Shown here one piece after another: positions 25,865-34,349 of a DNA stretch of 64,000 bases. Each line of letters starts with the position of its first letter. The first letter of the stretch is position 1. A model generated the notes under the pieces. The model did no database searches. It was given only the letters and a program-made list of their open reading frames with translations, and was not told the DNA's origin. The stretch is taken from NCBI GenBank assembly GCA_017409265.1, contig JAFQSY010000073.1, forward strand, positions 1 to 64,000, written 5' to 3'. Source of the DNA: Clostridia bacterium. GTDB lineage: Bacteria > Bacillota > Clostridia > Oscillospirales > Acutalibacteraceae. Made by a program: the position numbers and the translations under genes.

Positions 25865-26130
25865 AAAAAGAATATATCGTTCCCGAAAGTAAACTGTTCG
25901 CAATCAATATGAGCGAAAACATTGCAATCTCAGGCGGTTCTTCTGAGATTTCAGGTTCGGCTGTTATTAAGTTTACACACACTATCGATGGCTGTAAGCA
26001 GTACTATACAGGTGATACGACTGTGCCCGTTAAGGTAACAAGCGGTATGTTCGGCGATTATGTTCTTGAGCTCAGAGGCTACAACAACATGAACGCTTAC
26101 TTCAACTGCTACACATACACGTTCGGATGA
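25861..26130 (+). CDS. Candidate RiPP precursor peptide
   Basis: 89 aa, ATG behind GAAAAGGAGAATTGAT and overlapping both neighbours by 4 bp. Residues 1-~24 look like a leader (KKEYIVPESKLFAINMSENIAISGG), a pattern common in Firmicute/Bacteroidete radical-SAM substrates, ending in a GG-containing Ser-rich stretch (SGGSSEISGSA). The remaining ~57 residues form a beta-rich core with two Cys (45, 83) and many Tyr/Asn/Gly (DGCKQYY, GYNNMNAYFNCYTYTFG). Nothing in it suggests an enzyme. The position between the maturase and a kinase, and the leader-like start, are why I call it a precursor. It is longer than most RiPP cores. Confidence 0.62.
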   Translation: MKKEYIVPESKLFAINMSENIAISGGSSEISGSAVIKFTHTIDGCKQYYTGDTTVPVKVTSGMFGDYVLELRGYNNMNAYFNCYTYTFG

Positions 26131-26894
26131 GGATTTCTGTTGCGGGTCTGCCGGTTGAATGGCAGGATGAATATTCGGATTTTGTAAGTGGATTCGGCAG
26201 TGAAACTGACGATGAACCCGTAATGTCAATCCGCTTTGAACGTGAATTGCCCGAGTGTCACGGTGTTCAGTATATCGAAGGCGGCTCTGAGCATACGCTG
26301 AGGCTTATGAATTCCGAGTTGCTCACTGCGGATAAGGATTGGTGCAATGCAACGGCTTACTTTTCTACTAAAGAAGGAGAGTATGCTCTGGCTCTTGCCG
26401 CTATGTGCTCTAAATTTGCGTTCTTTGATGCTCTGTTGCTTCATGCTTCGTGCGTTGACGTTAACGGCGAGGGCGTGGTTTTTACGGGTGCTTCGGGTAT
26501 CGGCAAAACAACGCAGGCAAGTCTGTGGGGTGAACACCTCGGCGCACAGATTATTAACGGTGACAAGATTTTTATCCGTGAAATGAACGGTGAGTTTTGC
26601 GCGTGCGGTCTTCCGTGGAAAGGTTCGTCTGAGTATTGTCTGAATAAAACAACAAGGCTTAAGGGCGTTGTTGTTCTTCGTCAGTCAGAAGAGAACAGAA
26701 TTACAATGCTCAATCAGATGCAGGCACTCGAACTCTTTATGCCTCATGTTTTTATGCCTCATTGGGATAAGGAGTGCCTCGGCTTTGCCTTGGAGACTTT
26801 CGGTAGGCTGATTGAGAGCATACCGGTACTTCTTCTGGAATGCCGCCCGGATGAGGATTCTGTTAAGATTACATACAACAGGCTTTTTGGTTGA
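26127..26894 (+). CDS. HprK-like serine kinase of the peptide cassette
   Basis: 255 aa. The C-terminal half is the HPr kinase fold: HASCVDVNGEGVVFTGASG followed by the P-loop GASGIGKTTQASLW (residues 121-129 core), NGDKIFI with the Asp, and GLPWKGSSEYC. The N-terminal half lacks the HprK regulatory domain but has a beta-rich region seen in stand-alone HprK-related kinases. Such kinases occur with PqqD and nucleotidyltransferases (the HPr-rel-A arrangement), and some phosphorylate a peptide Ser, as in lasso peptides. Plausible target: Ser residues of the 89-aa peptide. Overlaps that gene by 4 bp. Confidence 0.82.
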   Translation: MRISVAGLPVEWQDEYSDFVSGFGSETDDEPVMSIRFERELPECHGVQYIEGGSEHTLRLMNSELLTADKDWCNATAYFSTKEGEYALALAAMCSKFAFFDALLLHASCVDVNGEGVVFTGASGIGKTTQASLWGEHLGAQIINGDKIFIREMNGEFCACGLPWKGSSEYCLNKTTRLKGVVVLRQSEENRITMLNQMQALELFMPHVFMPHWDKECLGFALETFGRLIESIPVLLLECRPDEDSVKITYNRLFG

Positions 26895-26897
26895 TTT

Positions 26898-27338
26898 ATG
26901 GAGAAAATGGTTTGCACGTCGGCGGATTTTGCCGTCGATCTGGAAAAAGCAATAAATGACGGCGGCTGTGTGCCGCTCGTTGTCACCGGTAACAGTATGA
27001 CTCCGTTTTTAAAAGACGGTAAAGATATCGTCTGGTTGTGTGCCTGCAAGGAGTCCGATTATAAAAGAGGGAAAATTCTCCTTTTCAGGCGCAAGGACGG
27101 TTCGCTTGTGCTTCACAGGGTCAGAAAAGCCATTAAGAGCGGCGAATTGATAATGAACGGTGATGCGCAAAGCTGGTGTGAGAAAATAAACAAATCGCAG
27201 GTTGTGGCGGTTGTGAGCGAAATTGAGCATAACGGTCACAAGAGAGCAAGCTCTGCCAAAACCGTCTGGCATTTACTGATGCCTGTACGTCCCGTACTTA
27301 TGAGAGTATGGCGAAAGGCGCAGAGTGTGAAAAAATAA
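26898..27338 (+). CDS. S24/S26-type serine peptidase, candidate leader peptidase
   Basis: 146 aa. The S26 core is present: VVTGNSMTPFLKDGKDIVWL with Ser 33, YKRGKILLFRRKDGSLVLHRV with His 73 at the place of the SipW/ER-type catalytic His, then ELIMNGDAQSW. No clear N-terminal membrane anchor, unlike true signal peptidases, so it may act in the cytoplasm. The 3-bp gap after the kinase gene puts it in the cassette; leader cleavage is a reasonable inferred role. Confidence 0.8.
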   Translation: MEKMVCTSADFAVDLEKAINDGGCVPLVVTGNSMTPFLKDGKDIVWLCACKESDYKRGKILLFRRKDGSLVLHRVRKAIKSGELIMNGDAQSWCEKINKSQVVAVVSEIEHNGHKRASSAKTVWHLLMPVRPVLMRVWRKAQSVKK

Positions 27339-27366
27339 ATTTCCGCAGGTTGGAGGTGTTTCGTGC

Positions 27367-28530
27367 ATGGACAGGGTATCGCAAGCCGTAATTGAGCTTA
27401 TCGGTAACGAAGTGTGCGGTTGCAAGCGGTCTTTGCCCGAACGTGACGAATTCACCAACGATTTTGCGATTGAGTTATATAATAAAGCGCAAGCCCATGA
27501 CATTGCGCATATTGTGGGTTTGGCGGTTGTAAATAATAATCTGGCGCAGGGAGTTCCGTCTGCAGGCGTTTTCAGGGATAAGATTTATTCAACCTGCTTC
27601 AGGTATGAAAATATGGAATACGTGATTGAAAGTGTCAGCAGAGTCCTTGAGGATATCGGAGTACCGTATATTCCGCTCAAAGGAGCGGTGCTCAAAAAGC
27701 TGTATCCTCAGCCCTGGATGAGAACAGGGTGTGACATTGATATACTCGTAAGCGAAAAGAATCTGGAAAAAGCAGCGAATGCAATCGCGGATACGCTTGG
27801 CTACACGGTAAAAGGTAAAGGCAAGCACGATATATCGATTCTGTCAACGCAAGGAATATATGTAGAGCTTCATTTCAGTCTGCTTGAAGAAGATGCATCG
27901 CCTGAAATGGCTAAGGTGCTCAGTAAGGCGTGGGAGCACGCAAAAACCGTTGGCGACGGATTCAGGTATGAGCTAGACGATGCAATGTTTTATTTTTACC
28001 ATATTGCGCATATGGCAAAGCATTTTATTAAGGGCGGCTGCGGCATAAGACCGTTCCTTGATTTATGGCTTATGGAGAAAAGTAAAAATTATGATACGCA
28101 GGAAACTAAAGCTCTTTTAAAAAAAGGAAAGCTTACAGATTTTGCCGCAGCGGCAAGGAAGCTGAGTGCTGTGTGGTTTTCGGGAGAAGAGCACAGCAAA
28201 GTAACTCTGCTTATGCAGGACTTTATTGCCGATGGCGGAAACTTCGGCTCAAAGGAAACTATAATGCTTTCTGCACAGCAGAAAGCCGGTGGCAGAATAA
28301 AGCACATTCTGTCCCGCATCTTTATACCGTATGATGATTTGAAGGGTCAATATCCGATAATTAAAAAATACCGTTTTTTGACCCCTCTTTGCGAAATTTG
28401 CCGAATATTTACACTCTTGTTCGGAAAAAGAAAGAATTTCCGTAAAAGCTACATTGAAAAACTGAGCAACGTTCCTGAAGAACGACTCGATGATGTGAAT
28501 TCTTTATTTGAAAGCGTGGGGTTAAGCTGA
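27367..28530 (+). CDS. Nucleotidyltransferase family protein (NTP_transf_5 type)
   Basis: 387 aa, ATG behind GGAGGTGTTTC. The nucleotidyltransferase signature is at ~100-130: VPYIPLKGAVLKKLY, then MRTGCDIDILV with the paired Asp of the Pol-beta fold, and VELHFSLLEE further on as the third acidic strand. The rest is helical. Proteins of this family occur beside PqqD and HprK-like genes in many bacteria, but their substrate is unknown. In this cassette it could nucleotidylate the peptide or a sugar lipid. It ends the cassette; the next gene (2 bp later) is the polymer-initiating transferase, linking both systems. Confidence 0.82.
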   Translation: MDRVSQAVIELIGNEVCGCKRSLPERDEFTNDFAIELYNKAQAHDIAHIVGLAVVNNNLAQGVPSAGVFRDKIYSTCFRYENMEYVIESVSRVLEDIGVPYIPLKGAVLKKLYPQPWMRTGCDIDILVSEKNLEKAANAIADTLGYTVKGKGKHDISILSTQGIYVELHFSLLEEDASPEMAKVLSKAWEHAKTVGDGFRYELDDAMFYFYHIAHMAKHFIKGGCGIRPFLDLWLMEKSKNYDTQETKALLKKGKLTDFAAAARKLSAVWFSGEEHSKVTLLMQDFIADGGNFGSKETIMLSAQQKAGGRIKHILSRIFIPYDDLKGQYPIIKKYRFLTPLCEICRIFTLLFGKRKNFRKSYIEKLSNVPEERLDDVNSLFESVGLS

Positions 28531-28532
28531 AA

Positions 28533-29942
28533 ATGAAAGAGAATAAGAAATATAACGATTATTCAAAAAGTATTGCGTTGAGAATGTGCAAGTTTGTTCA
28601 CATTATCATTACCTTAATTACTTATTCCGCTTGTCTCTACTATTATAATGTGCAATACAATAACGGTGGAGTCGGTCACAGAAGATTTATGCTTTTTGTA
28701 GCTCTTTATGCGGCTATTCTTTGTTTTTCATTGAGAACATACAAATCGTATGACTTCGGGCTTGAAAGCGTAGCGAAGCTGGTGTATTCGCAATCTCTTG
28801 CGAACGTTATAGCAGGCGGAGCGTTTTACATTGTTTTTGTTATTGCTAACTCAACGGTTTTCACTCCGTTGCCGCTTATAATGCTTCTTGTTGTTCAGCT
28901 TCTGTTTAATGTTGTCTGGAGTTTTGCGGTAAACAGGACTTATTTTAAATTCAACAAGCCTAAAAAAACTGCTCTGATTTACAATGATGAAAATGAACTT
29001 TTAAGACTCAGAGAAGTTTATTCCCGTAAACAGAATTTTGAAATAGTCAAAATAATTAAAACCGATGATAATAATGAATATTTAACGGAAGAAATCAAGG
29101 ATTGCGAAGCAGTTTTTGTCGCTGATATTTCGTCTGATGTACGTAATGAGGTTTTAAAGTATTGCATTCAAAACGGCAAGCGTTTCTACACGGCCCCGCA
29201 CATAGGCGACATTATGATGAAGGGTGCTACTCATCTTGATATGTTTAGTGTGCCGGTGTTCTATGTTTCAAGAGCAGAACCTAAGGCAGAGTACGCTTTC
29301 ATTAAGAGAGTGATTGATATTGTTTGCTCACTTATTGGAATAATAATTCTCAGTCCGATTATGATTGTTACCGCTATTGCAATAAAAGCTTATGACAAGG
29401 GACCTGCTTTTTATAAGCAGGTCAGACTTACACGCAACGGTAAGGAGTTTGAGATTTTTAAGTTCCGTAGCATGCGCGTTAATGCCGAGAGTGACGGAGT
29501 CGCAAGGCTTGCCGGAGAGAATGACGACAGAATAACACCTGTAGGAAAAATCATAAGGGCTTGCCGTATTGACGAGCTTCCTCAGCTTTTCAACATCCTT
29601 AAAGGCGATATGACTATTGTCGGACCCAGACCGGAGCGCCCCGAGATAGCAAAACAGTACGAAGAAGAATTACCTGAATTTGCGCTCAGACTTCAGGTGA
29701 AGGCAGGCCTTACAGGACTTGCTCAGATTTACGGAAGATATAATACAGAGCCCTATGACAAGTTGCAGATGGATTTGATGTACATAAATCAAATGTCATT
29801 TGTTAAAGACTTGAGGCTTATTCTTGCTACAATAAAAATCCTTTTTATGAAAGACAGTACTCAGGGGACGGCTGAAGGGCAGATTACAGCTATGTTAAAG
29901 ACTCGAGAAAAAGCAGAAGAAAGTGAAGTAGTGAGCAAATGA
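28533..29942 (+). CDS. Polyprenyl-phosphate sugar-1-phosphate transferase (initiating PGT)
   Basis: 469 aa. N-terminal half has about four membrane helices and a CoA-binding-like domain. The C-terminal half is the bacterial sugar transferase: IKRVIDIVCSLIGIIILSPIMI (re-entrant helix), PAFYKQVRLTRNGKEFEIFKFRSM, DDRITPVGKIIRACRIDELPQLFNILKGDM, VGPRPERPE and AGLTGLAQIYGRYNT. It transfers a hexose- or HexNAc-1-phosphate from UDP-sugar to undecaprenyl phosphate, starting the repeat unit. Its position marks the beginning of the unit-assembly genes. Confidence 0.93.
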   Translation: MKENKKYNDYSKSIALRMCKFVHIIITLITYSACLYYYNVQYNNGGVGHRRFMLFVALYAAILCFSLRTYKSYDFGLESVAKLVYSQSLANVIAGGAFYIVFVIANSTVFTPLPLIMLLVVQLLFNVVWSFAVNRTYFKFNKPKKTALIYNDENELLRLREVYSRKQNFEIVKIIKTDDNNEYLTEEIKDCEAVFVADISSDVRNEVLKYCIQNGKRFYTAPHIGDIMMKGATHLDMFSVPVFYVSRAEPKAEYAFIKRVIDIVCSLIGIIILSPIMIVTAIAIKAYDKGPAFYKQVRLTRNGKEFEIFKFRSMRVNAESDGVARLAGENDDRITPVGKIIRACRIDELPQLFNILKGDMTIVGPRPERPEIAKQYEEELPEFALRLQVKAGLTGLAQIYGRYNTEPYDKLQMDLMYINQMSFVKDLRLILATIKILFMKDSTQGTAEGQITAMLKTREKAEESEVVSK

Positions 29943-31120
29943 AAATAATAATCCATTCGGATGAATATTACCCTACGTGTGCGGCTTGTGCTTATAGGAT
30001 AAAGGCGTTTGCTGATGTGTTTACAGAAAAAGGTAATGAAGTAACAGTTATAGCGAGCTCAGCCAACAGGGGAAACGGAAAGATTGAAGATTGTTGCGAG
30101 CGTATTCTGTTTTCGCCTGCAATAAAGATGAATAAGAAAACAACCCTTATACGAATGCTTAACAATCTTAGTTTTGCATTTACCTCGGTTTTTACAGCAA
30201 TGAAGGCTGGGAAAGCGGATGTTGTTATTACAACATCGCCACCGCCACTCGTGAGTATTTCGGGATGGTTGATTGCTAAAATCAAGAGAGCCAATCTGGT
30301 TTACGATGTTCGTGATATCTGGCCTGATGTTGCTGTTGAGATGGGAAGTTTTACAACAGACAGTTTTTTCTTTAAAATTTTCAAAATGATTACTGGTTTC
30401 ATGTATAAACGATCGGATATGATAACTACGGTTTCTCCTGGAAAAGTAGAGAAGATTAAACAAAAACTGCCTGATGATATGAAAGGTAAGGTTAAACTTG
30501 TTTCAAACGGTTTTGATTTGAAGATTTTGGAAAGTAATACAGACGAAGAAATTATAAAAAAATATAAGCTTAACGAAAGTTTTACTTGCGTTTACATTGG
30601 CAATATTGGTTTAGCTCAGGGATTGGGAGCGGTTTTTGATATTGCAGAACAAACAAAACACCGAAACGTAAGATTCCTTTTGTTCGGATCCGGTGCAGAA
30701 AAAGATATTCTTGAAAATGAGGCATCAGCAAAAGGCCTTAATAACGTGAGTTTTTGTGGTGTTATACCGCATGATAAGGTTTTTACATTGCTAACAAATT
30801 CTCAGCTTAGCTTTATACCCCTTAAAAGCTCAAAGATGAAAGATAGTGTACCGACCAAAATATATGAGTCTTTGGGTGTTGGGTGTCCTGTTTTGCTTGT
30901 TGCTGAAGGTGATTCCTGTGATATAGTAAACGAGTCCGGTATGGGTTGTTGTGTTTCACCAGGGAAAGAGGAAGAATTGATTAGAACATTTGACAGAATC
31001 GTTGATGATTATGATTGCATGATTAGTAATCGACCAAAAGCGATGGAACTGATCAAAAACAAGTATTCTCGTCAGCAGTCTGCTGCTGATTTTGAGAACA
31101 AACTCAGACAATTGATTTAA
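29939..31120 (+). CDS. Glycosyltransferase family 4 (WbuB-like)
   Basis: 393 aa, start overlapping the PGT stop by 4 bp. N-terminal Rossmann domain starts MKIIIHSDEYYPTCAACAYR with KGNEVTVIAS; the middle has VYDVRDIWPDVAVEMG, typical of WbuB/FnlC-type GT4. The C-terminal domain has VYIGNIGLAQGL, FLLFGSGAEKD and a KIYESLGVGCPVLLV nucleotide-sugar site. It probably adds the second sugar to the lipid-linked unit, as WbuB homologues next to a PGT generally do. Confidence 0.9.
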   Translation: MKIIIHSDEYYPTCAACAYRIKAFADVFTEKGNEVTVIASSANRGNGKIEDCCERILFSPAIKMNKKTTLIRMLNNLSFAFTSVFTAMKAGKADVVITTSPPPLVSISGWLIAKIKRANLVYDVRDIWPDVAVEMGSFTTDSFFFKIFKMITGFMYKRSDMITTVSPGKVEKIKQKLPDDMKGKVKLVSNGFDLKILESNTDEEIIKKYKLNESFTCVYIGNIGLAQGLGAVFDIAEQTKHRNVRFLLFGSGAEKDILENEASAKGLNNVSFCGVIPHDKVFTLLTNSQLSFIPLKSSKMKDSVPTKIYESLGVGCPVLLVAEGDSCDIVNESGMGCCVSPGKEEELIRTFDRIVDDYDCMISNRPKAMELIKNKYSRQQSAADFENKLRQLI

Positions 31121-31135
31121 AGAAGGTAAAGCATT

Positions 31136-32362
31136 ATGGTAAATGTTATAGGACTTGGATACATAGGACTTCCTACCGCACTTATGATGGCGGCTCACGG
31201 AGTGGAGATTGTCGGGACTGATTACAATTCAGAACTTGTAGCTACTTTGAAAAGCGGAAAAACTACATTTAAGGAAGACGGTCTTGATGAGCTTTTTGCT
31301 CAGGCTCTCAACAGAGGAATAGAATTCTCAACAGAATATCAGAAAACGGATACATATATTGTTTCTGTTCCTACTCCCTATGACAGTTTTTCAAAGAAGA
31401 TAGACGCATGCTATGTGATATCGGCAGTTAAAAGTGTAATGAAGGTGTGCGCAAAAGGTGCAGTTGTTGTTATAGAGTCAACTGTTTCGCCAGGAACGAT
31501 TGATAAATTTGTCCGTCCTGTAATTGAAGAAAACGGATTTGAGATAGGCAAGGATATCCATCTTGTTCATGCTCCCGAAAGAATCATTCCCGGCAATATG
31601 ATTTATGAGCTCTTGCACAATAACCGTACAATTGGCGCTGACGATGTATCGGTTGGTGAAAAGGTTAAGGGGCTTTATGCGTCTTTTTGTCAGGGTGAAA
31701 TAGTTGTTACAGATATCAGAACAGCAGAAATGACAAAGGTTGTTGAGAACACCTTCCGAGCTGTAAATATTGCATTTGCAAACGAACTTGCAAAAATCTG
31801 TCGTCATGATGATATGGATGTTTATGAGATTATAAGAATCTGTAATATGCATCCCAGAGTTAATATTCTCCAGCCCGGTCCCGGAGTTGGCGGTCATTGT
31901 ATCAGCGTCGATCCATGGTTCCTTGTAGGTGATTATCCCAGCCTTACAAAGGTTATCGGCGAATCAATGGCTGTTAATGACAGTATGCCTGACTATGTTC
32001 TGAACAGAATCCATGAGATTATGCAAATGAACGGAATCACAGATGTCAAAAAAGTGGGTCTGTACGGACTTACATATAAAGAAAATGTAGATGATTGCAG
32101 AGAATCACCCACTTTGCAACTTCTTGAAAGCCAAAAGCGTCATCTTGCAGAACCGCTTAAGGTTTACGACCCCTTCATTTCAGAAGATATGGTAGAAAAC
32201 CAATATCATAATTTTGACAGCTTTCTTTCGGATGTTGAACTTGTTGTAATACTTGTCGGACATAACGAGATTAAAGAGAATCTTGATAAGCTCAAAGGAA
32301 AAATTGTTCTTGATACCCGTAAAGTGTTTAAAGCACCGGCAGAAAATGTTTATTATCTTTGA
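31136..32362 (+). CDS. wecC: UDP-N-acetyl-D-mannosaminuronate dehydrogenase
   Basis: 408 aa. NAD-binding GLGYIGLPTALMMAAHG at the start; IESTVSPGTIDKFV; VHAPERIIPGNM; and the WecC-typical HPRVNILQPGPGVGGHCISVDPWFLV broken across the catalytic Cys in GGHCISVDP. It oxidises UDP-ManNAc twice to UDP-ManNAcA. The following gene is the matching epimerase, so the polymer very likely contains ManNAcA. Confidence 0.93.
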   Translation: MVNVIGLGYIGLPTALMMAAHGVEIVGTDYNSELVATLKSGKTTFKEDGLDELFAQALNRGIEFSTEYQKTDTYIVSVPTPYDSFSKKIDACYVISAVKSVMKVCAKGAVVVIESTVSPGTIDKFVRPVIEENGFEIGKDIHLVHAPERIIPGNMIYELLHNNRTIGADDVSVGEKVKGLYASFCQGEIVVTDIRTAEMTKVVENTFRAVNIAFANELAKICRHDDMDVYEIIRICNMHPRVNILQPGPGVGGHCISVDPWFLVGDYPSLTKVIGESMAVNDSMPDYVLNRIHEIMQMNGITDVKKVGLYGLTYKENVDDCRESPTLQLLESQKRHLAEPLKVYDPFISEDMVENQYHNFDSFLSDVELVVILVGHNEIKENLDKLKGKIVLDTRKVFKAPAENVYYL

Positions 32363-32376
32363 TTTGAGGGATTAAA

Positions 32377-33468
32377 ATGAAGAAAGTTATGCTGGTATTC
32401 GGCACGAGACCCGAAGCTATAAAAATGTGTCCTCTTGTAAATGAACTTAAAACTCGCAAGGAACTTAAAACTGTAGTTTGTGTAACGGGACAGCATCGAC
32501 AAATGCTCGATATGGTGCTTAAGGCTTTTTCTGTTACTCCTGACTATGACCTTTCCATAATGAAAGAAAAGCAGACGCTTTTCGATGTTACCACAAACAT
32601 ACTTGAACGTATAAAGAATGTTCTTGAAAGTGAGAGACCTGATGTAGTTCTTGTACACGGTGATACGTCAACAACATTTGTAACGGCACTTGCTTGTTTT
32701 TATTTGCAGATTCCGGTGGGACATGTTGAAGCTGGTCTCAGGACATACAACATTTATTCGCCTTATCCTGAAGAATTCAACAGACAAGCTGTAAGTATTA
32801 TAGCAAAGTATAATTTTGCGCCCACGGAGATGTCAAAAAACAATCTTCTCAAAGAGGGCAGAAGCGAAGAGAATATCTATGTTACAGGCAACACTGCGAT
32901 TGATGCTCTTAAAACGACCGTCAAAAAAGATTATACACACCCTGAGCTTGAGTGGGCGAGCGACAGCAGACTCATTATGCTGACTGCGCATCGCAGGGAA
33001 AATCTCGGTGAGCCGATGCATAATATGTTTCGTGCTATCAAGAGAATTGTTGATGAGCACGAGGATTTAAAAGTTATATACCCTATTCATATGAATCCTG
33101 TTGTCCGCCAGGCAGCGGCTGAAATTTTTGGCGATGATGAAAGATTTCATATTATTGAGCCGCTTGATGTGCTTGATTTTCACAATTTCCTTGCCCGAAG
33201 CTATCTTATCCTGACAGACAGCGGAGGAATTCAGGAAGAGGCACCGAGTCTCGGAAAACCTGTTCTGGTTATGCGCGATACAACAGAACGACCTGAAGGC
33301 ATTGCTGCTGGAACGCTTAAACTTGTCGGCACAAATGAAGAAACAATTTATAACGAATTCAAACGCTTGCTGACAGATAAGGAAGCTTATAATTCAATGT
33401 CCAAAGCGTCAAATCCGTATGGAGACGGTCACGCTTGTGAAAGAATAGCGGATATACTTGCGAAATAA
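32377..33468 (+). CDS. wecB: UDP-N-acetylglucosamine 2-epimerase (non-hydrolysing)
   Basis: 363 aa, full length for the family. Motifs: VFGTRPEAIKMCPLVNEL, VHGDTSTTFVTALACF, HVEAGLRTYNIYSPYPEEFNR, TAHRRENLGEP, and TDSGGIQEEAPSLGKPVLVMRDTTERPE. Converts UDP-GlcNAc to UDP-ManNAc for the WecC homologue 14 bp upstream. Confidence 0.95.
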   Translation: MKKVMLVFGTRPEAIKMCPLVNELKTRKELKTVVCVTGQHRQMLDMVLKAFSVTPDYDLSIMKEKQTLFDVTTNILERIKNVLESERPDVVLVHGDTSTTFVTALACFYLQIPVGHVEAGLRTYNIYSPYPEEFNRQAVSIIAKYNFAPTEMSKNNLLKEGRSEENIYVTGNTAIDALKTTVKKDYTHPELEWASDSRLIMLTAHRRENLGEPMHNMFRAIKRIVDEHEDLKVIYPIHMNPVVRQAAAEIFGDDERFHIIEPLDVLDFHNFLARSYLILTDSGGIQEEAPSLGKPVLVMRDTTERPEGIAAGTLKLVGTNEETIYNEFKRLLTDKEAYNSMSKASNPYGDGHACERIADILAK

Positions 33469-33481
33469 GAGAGGGTTTGTT

Positions 33482-34327
33482 ATGAAAAAGCTTATTATTA
33501 CTGCTGATGATTATGGTATGTGTGCAGATGTTAATAAGGCAATTGAGGAATGTGTGCAAGCGGGCATAGTCCTTTCGACAAATGTTATGACAAACATGTC
33601 TTGCTGCGAAGATGCGGCATATCTAAAAGATAAATATCCAGTCCTTTCAGTGGGGTTGCACTATAATTTTACTGTTGGCACACCTCTTTCACCGGCAGAT
33701 AAAGTCTCCTCTTTAATTGATAAAGATGGGAGATTTCTCTCTTACAACAGCGTTCGTGAAGCCTGTAAAAACAAGAGATACGATTTTGAACAGGTAAAAA
33801 CTGAAATGATTGCTCAATATAAACGATATATCGAAATCTGTGGAGAACCGAGTTATTGGAATACACATCAGAACGTTCATGTTTATCCGGATGTTTATCC
33901 GCTTTTCCGGGATGTTTCATTTGAACTCGGAATCAAAAAGATGCGTTCTCATCAACGAATTTTTGTTCCTTCATCTACAGGCAAATCAGATAAAAGTTTG
34001 AAATGGACTCTTACTAACCCTATTAAATGCAGAATGCTTGACAACTGGCAAGAAGGAAGCAAAAAAATGGGTATTAGTGCGCCCGATGGAATAATTGTAA
34101 GAATGAACGAAACAGATAAACTTAATTTGGAATATCTTTTTGGCAATATTAAATGGAAGAACAATTTGATAGCAGAGATGATTATACACCCCTCTCTTAC
34201 GTCCGATTGTGAGTATTTCGGAGGAATTACTGAGGGAAGAGTGAAAGAATATGAGATTTTTTCTAAGTCGATTGTAAAAAAAATTGCAGACAAAAACAAC
34301 ATAGAGATTATGAATTTTGAGTTGTAA
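33482..34327 (+). CDS. ChbG/HpnK-family carbohydrate deacetylase
   Basis: 281 aa from ATG 33482 (GAGAGGGTTTGTT before it); the upstream in-frame start at 33458 lies in the wecB end. YdjC fold: MKKLIITADDYGMCADVNKAI with the metal Asp pair, GLHYNFTVGTPLS with His, and NTHQNVHVYPDVYPLF with paired His. Family enzymes remove N-acetyl groups from GlcNAc-containing glycans or glycolipids. Here it could de-N-acetylate a lipid-linked intermediate or the polymer unit. Confidence 0.88.
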   Translation: MKKLIITADDYGMCADVNKAIEECVQAGIVLSTNVMTNMSCCEDAAYLKDKYPVLSVGLHYNFTVGTPLSPADKVSSLIDKDGRFLSYNSVREACKNKRYDFEQVKTEMIAQYKRYIEICGEPSYWNTHQNVHVYPDVYPLFRDVSFELGIKKMRSHQRIFVPSSTGKSDKSLKWTLTNPIKCRMLDNWQEGSKKMGISAPDGIIVRMNETDKLNLEYLFGNIKWKNNLIAEMIIHPSLTSDCEYFGGITEGRVKEYEIFSKSIVKKIADKNNIEIMNFEL

Positions 34328-34349
34328 ATATATAGAAAGTTGGGTAATA

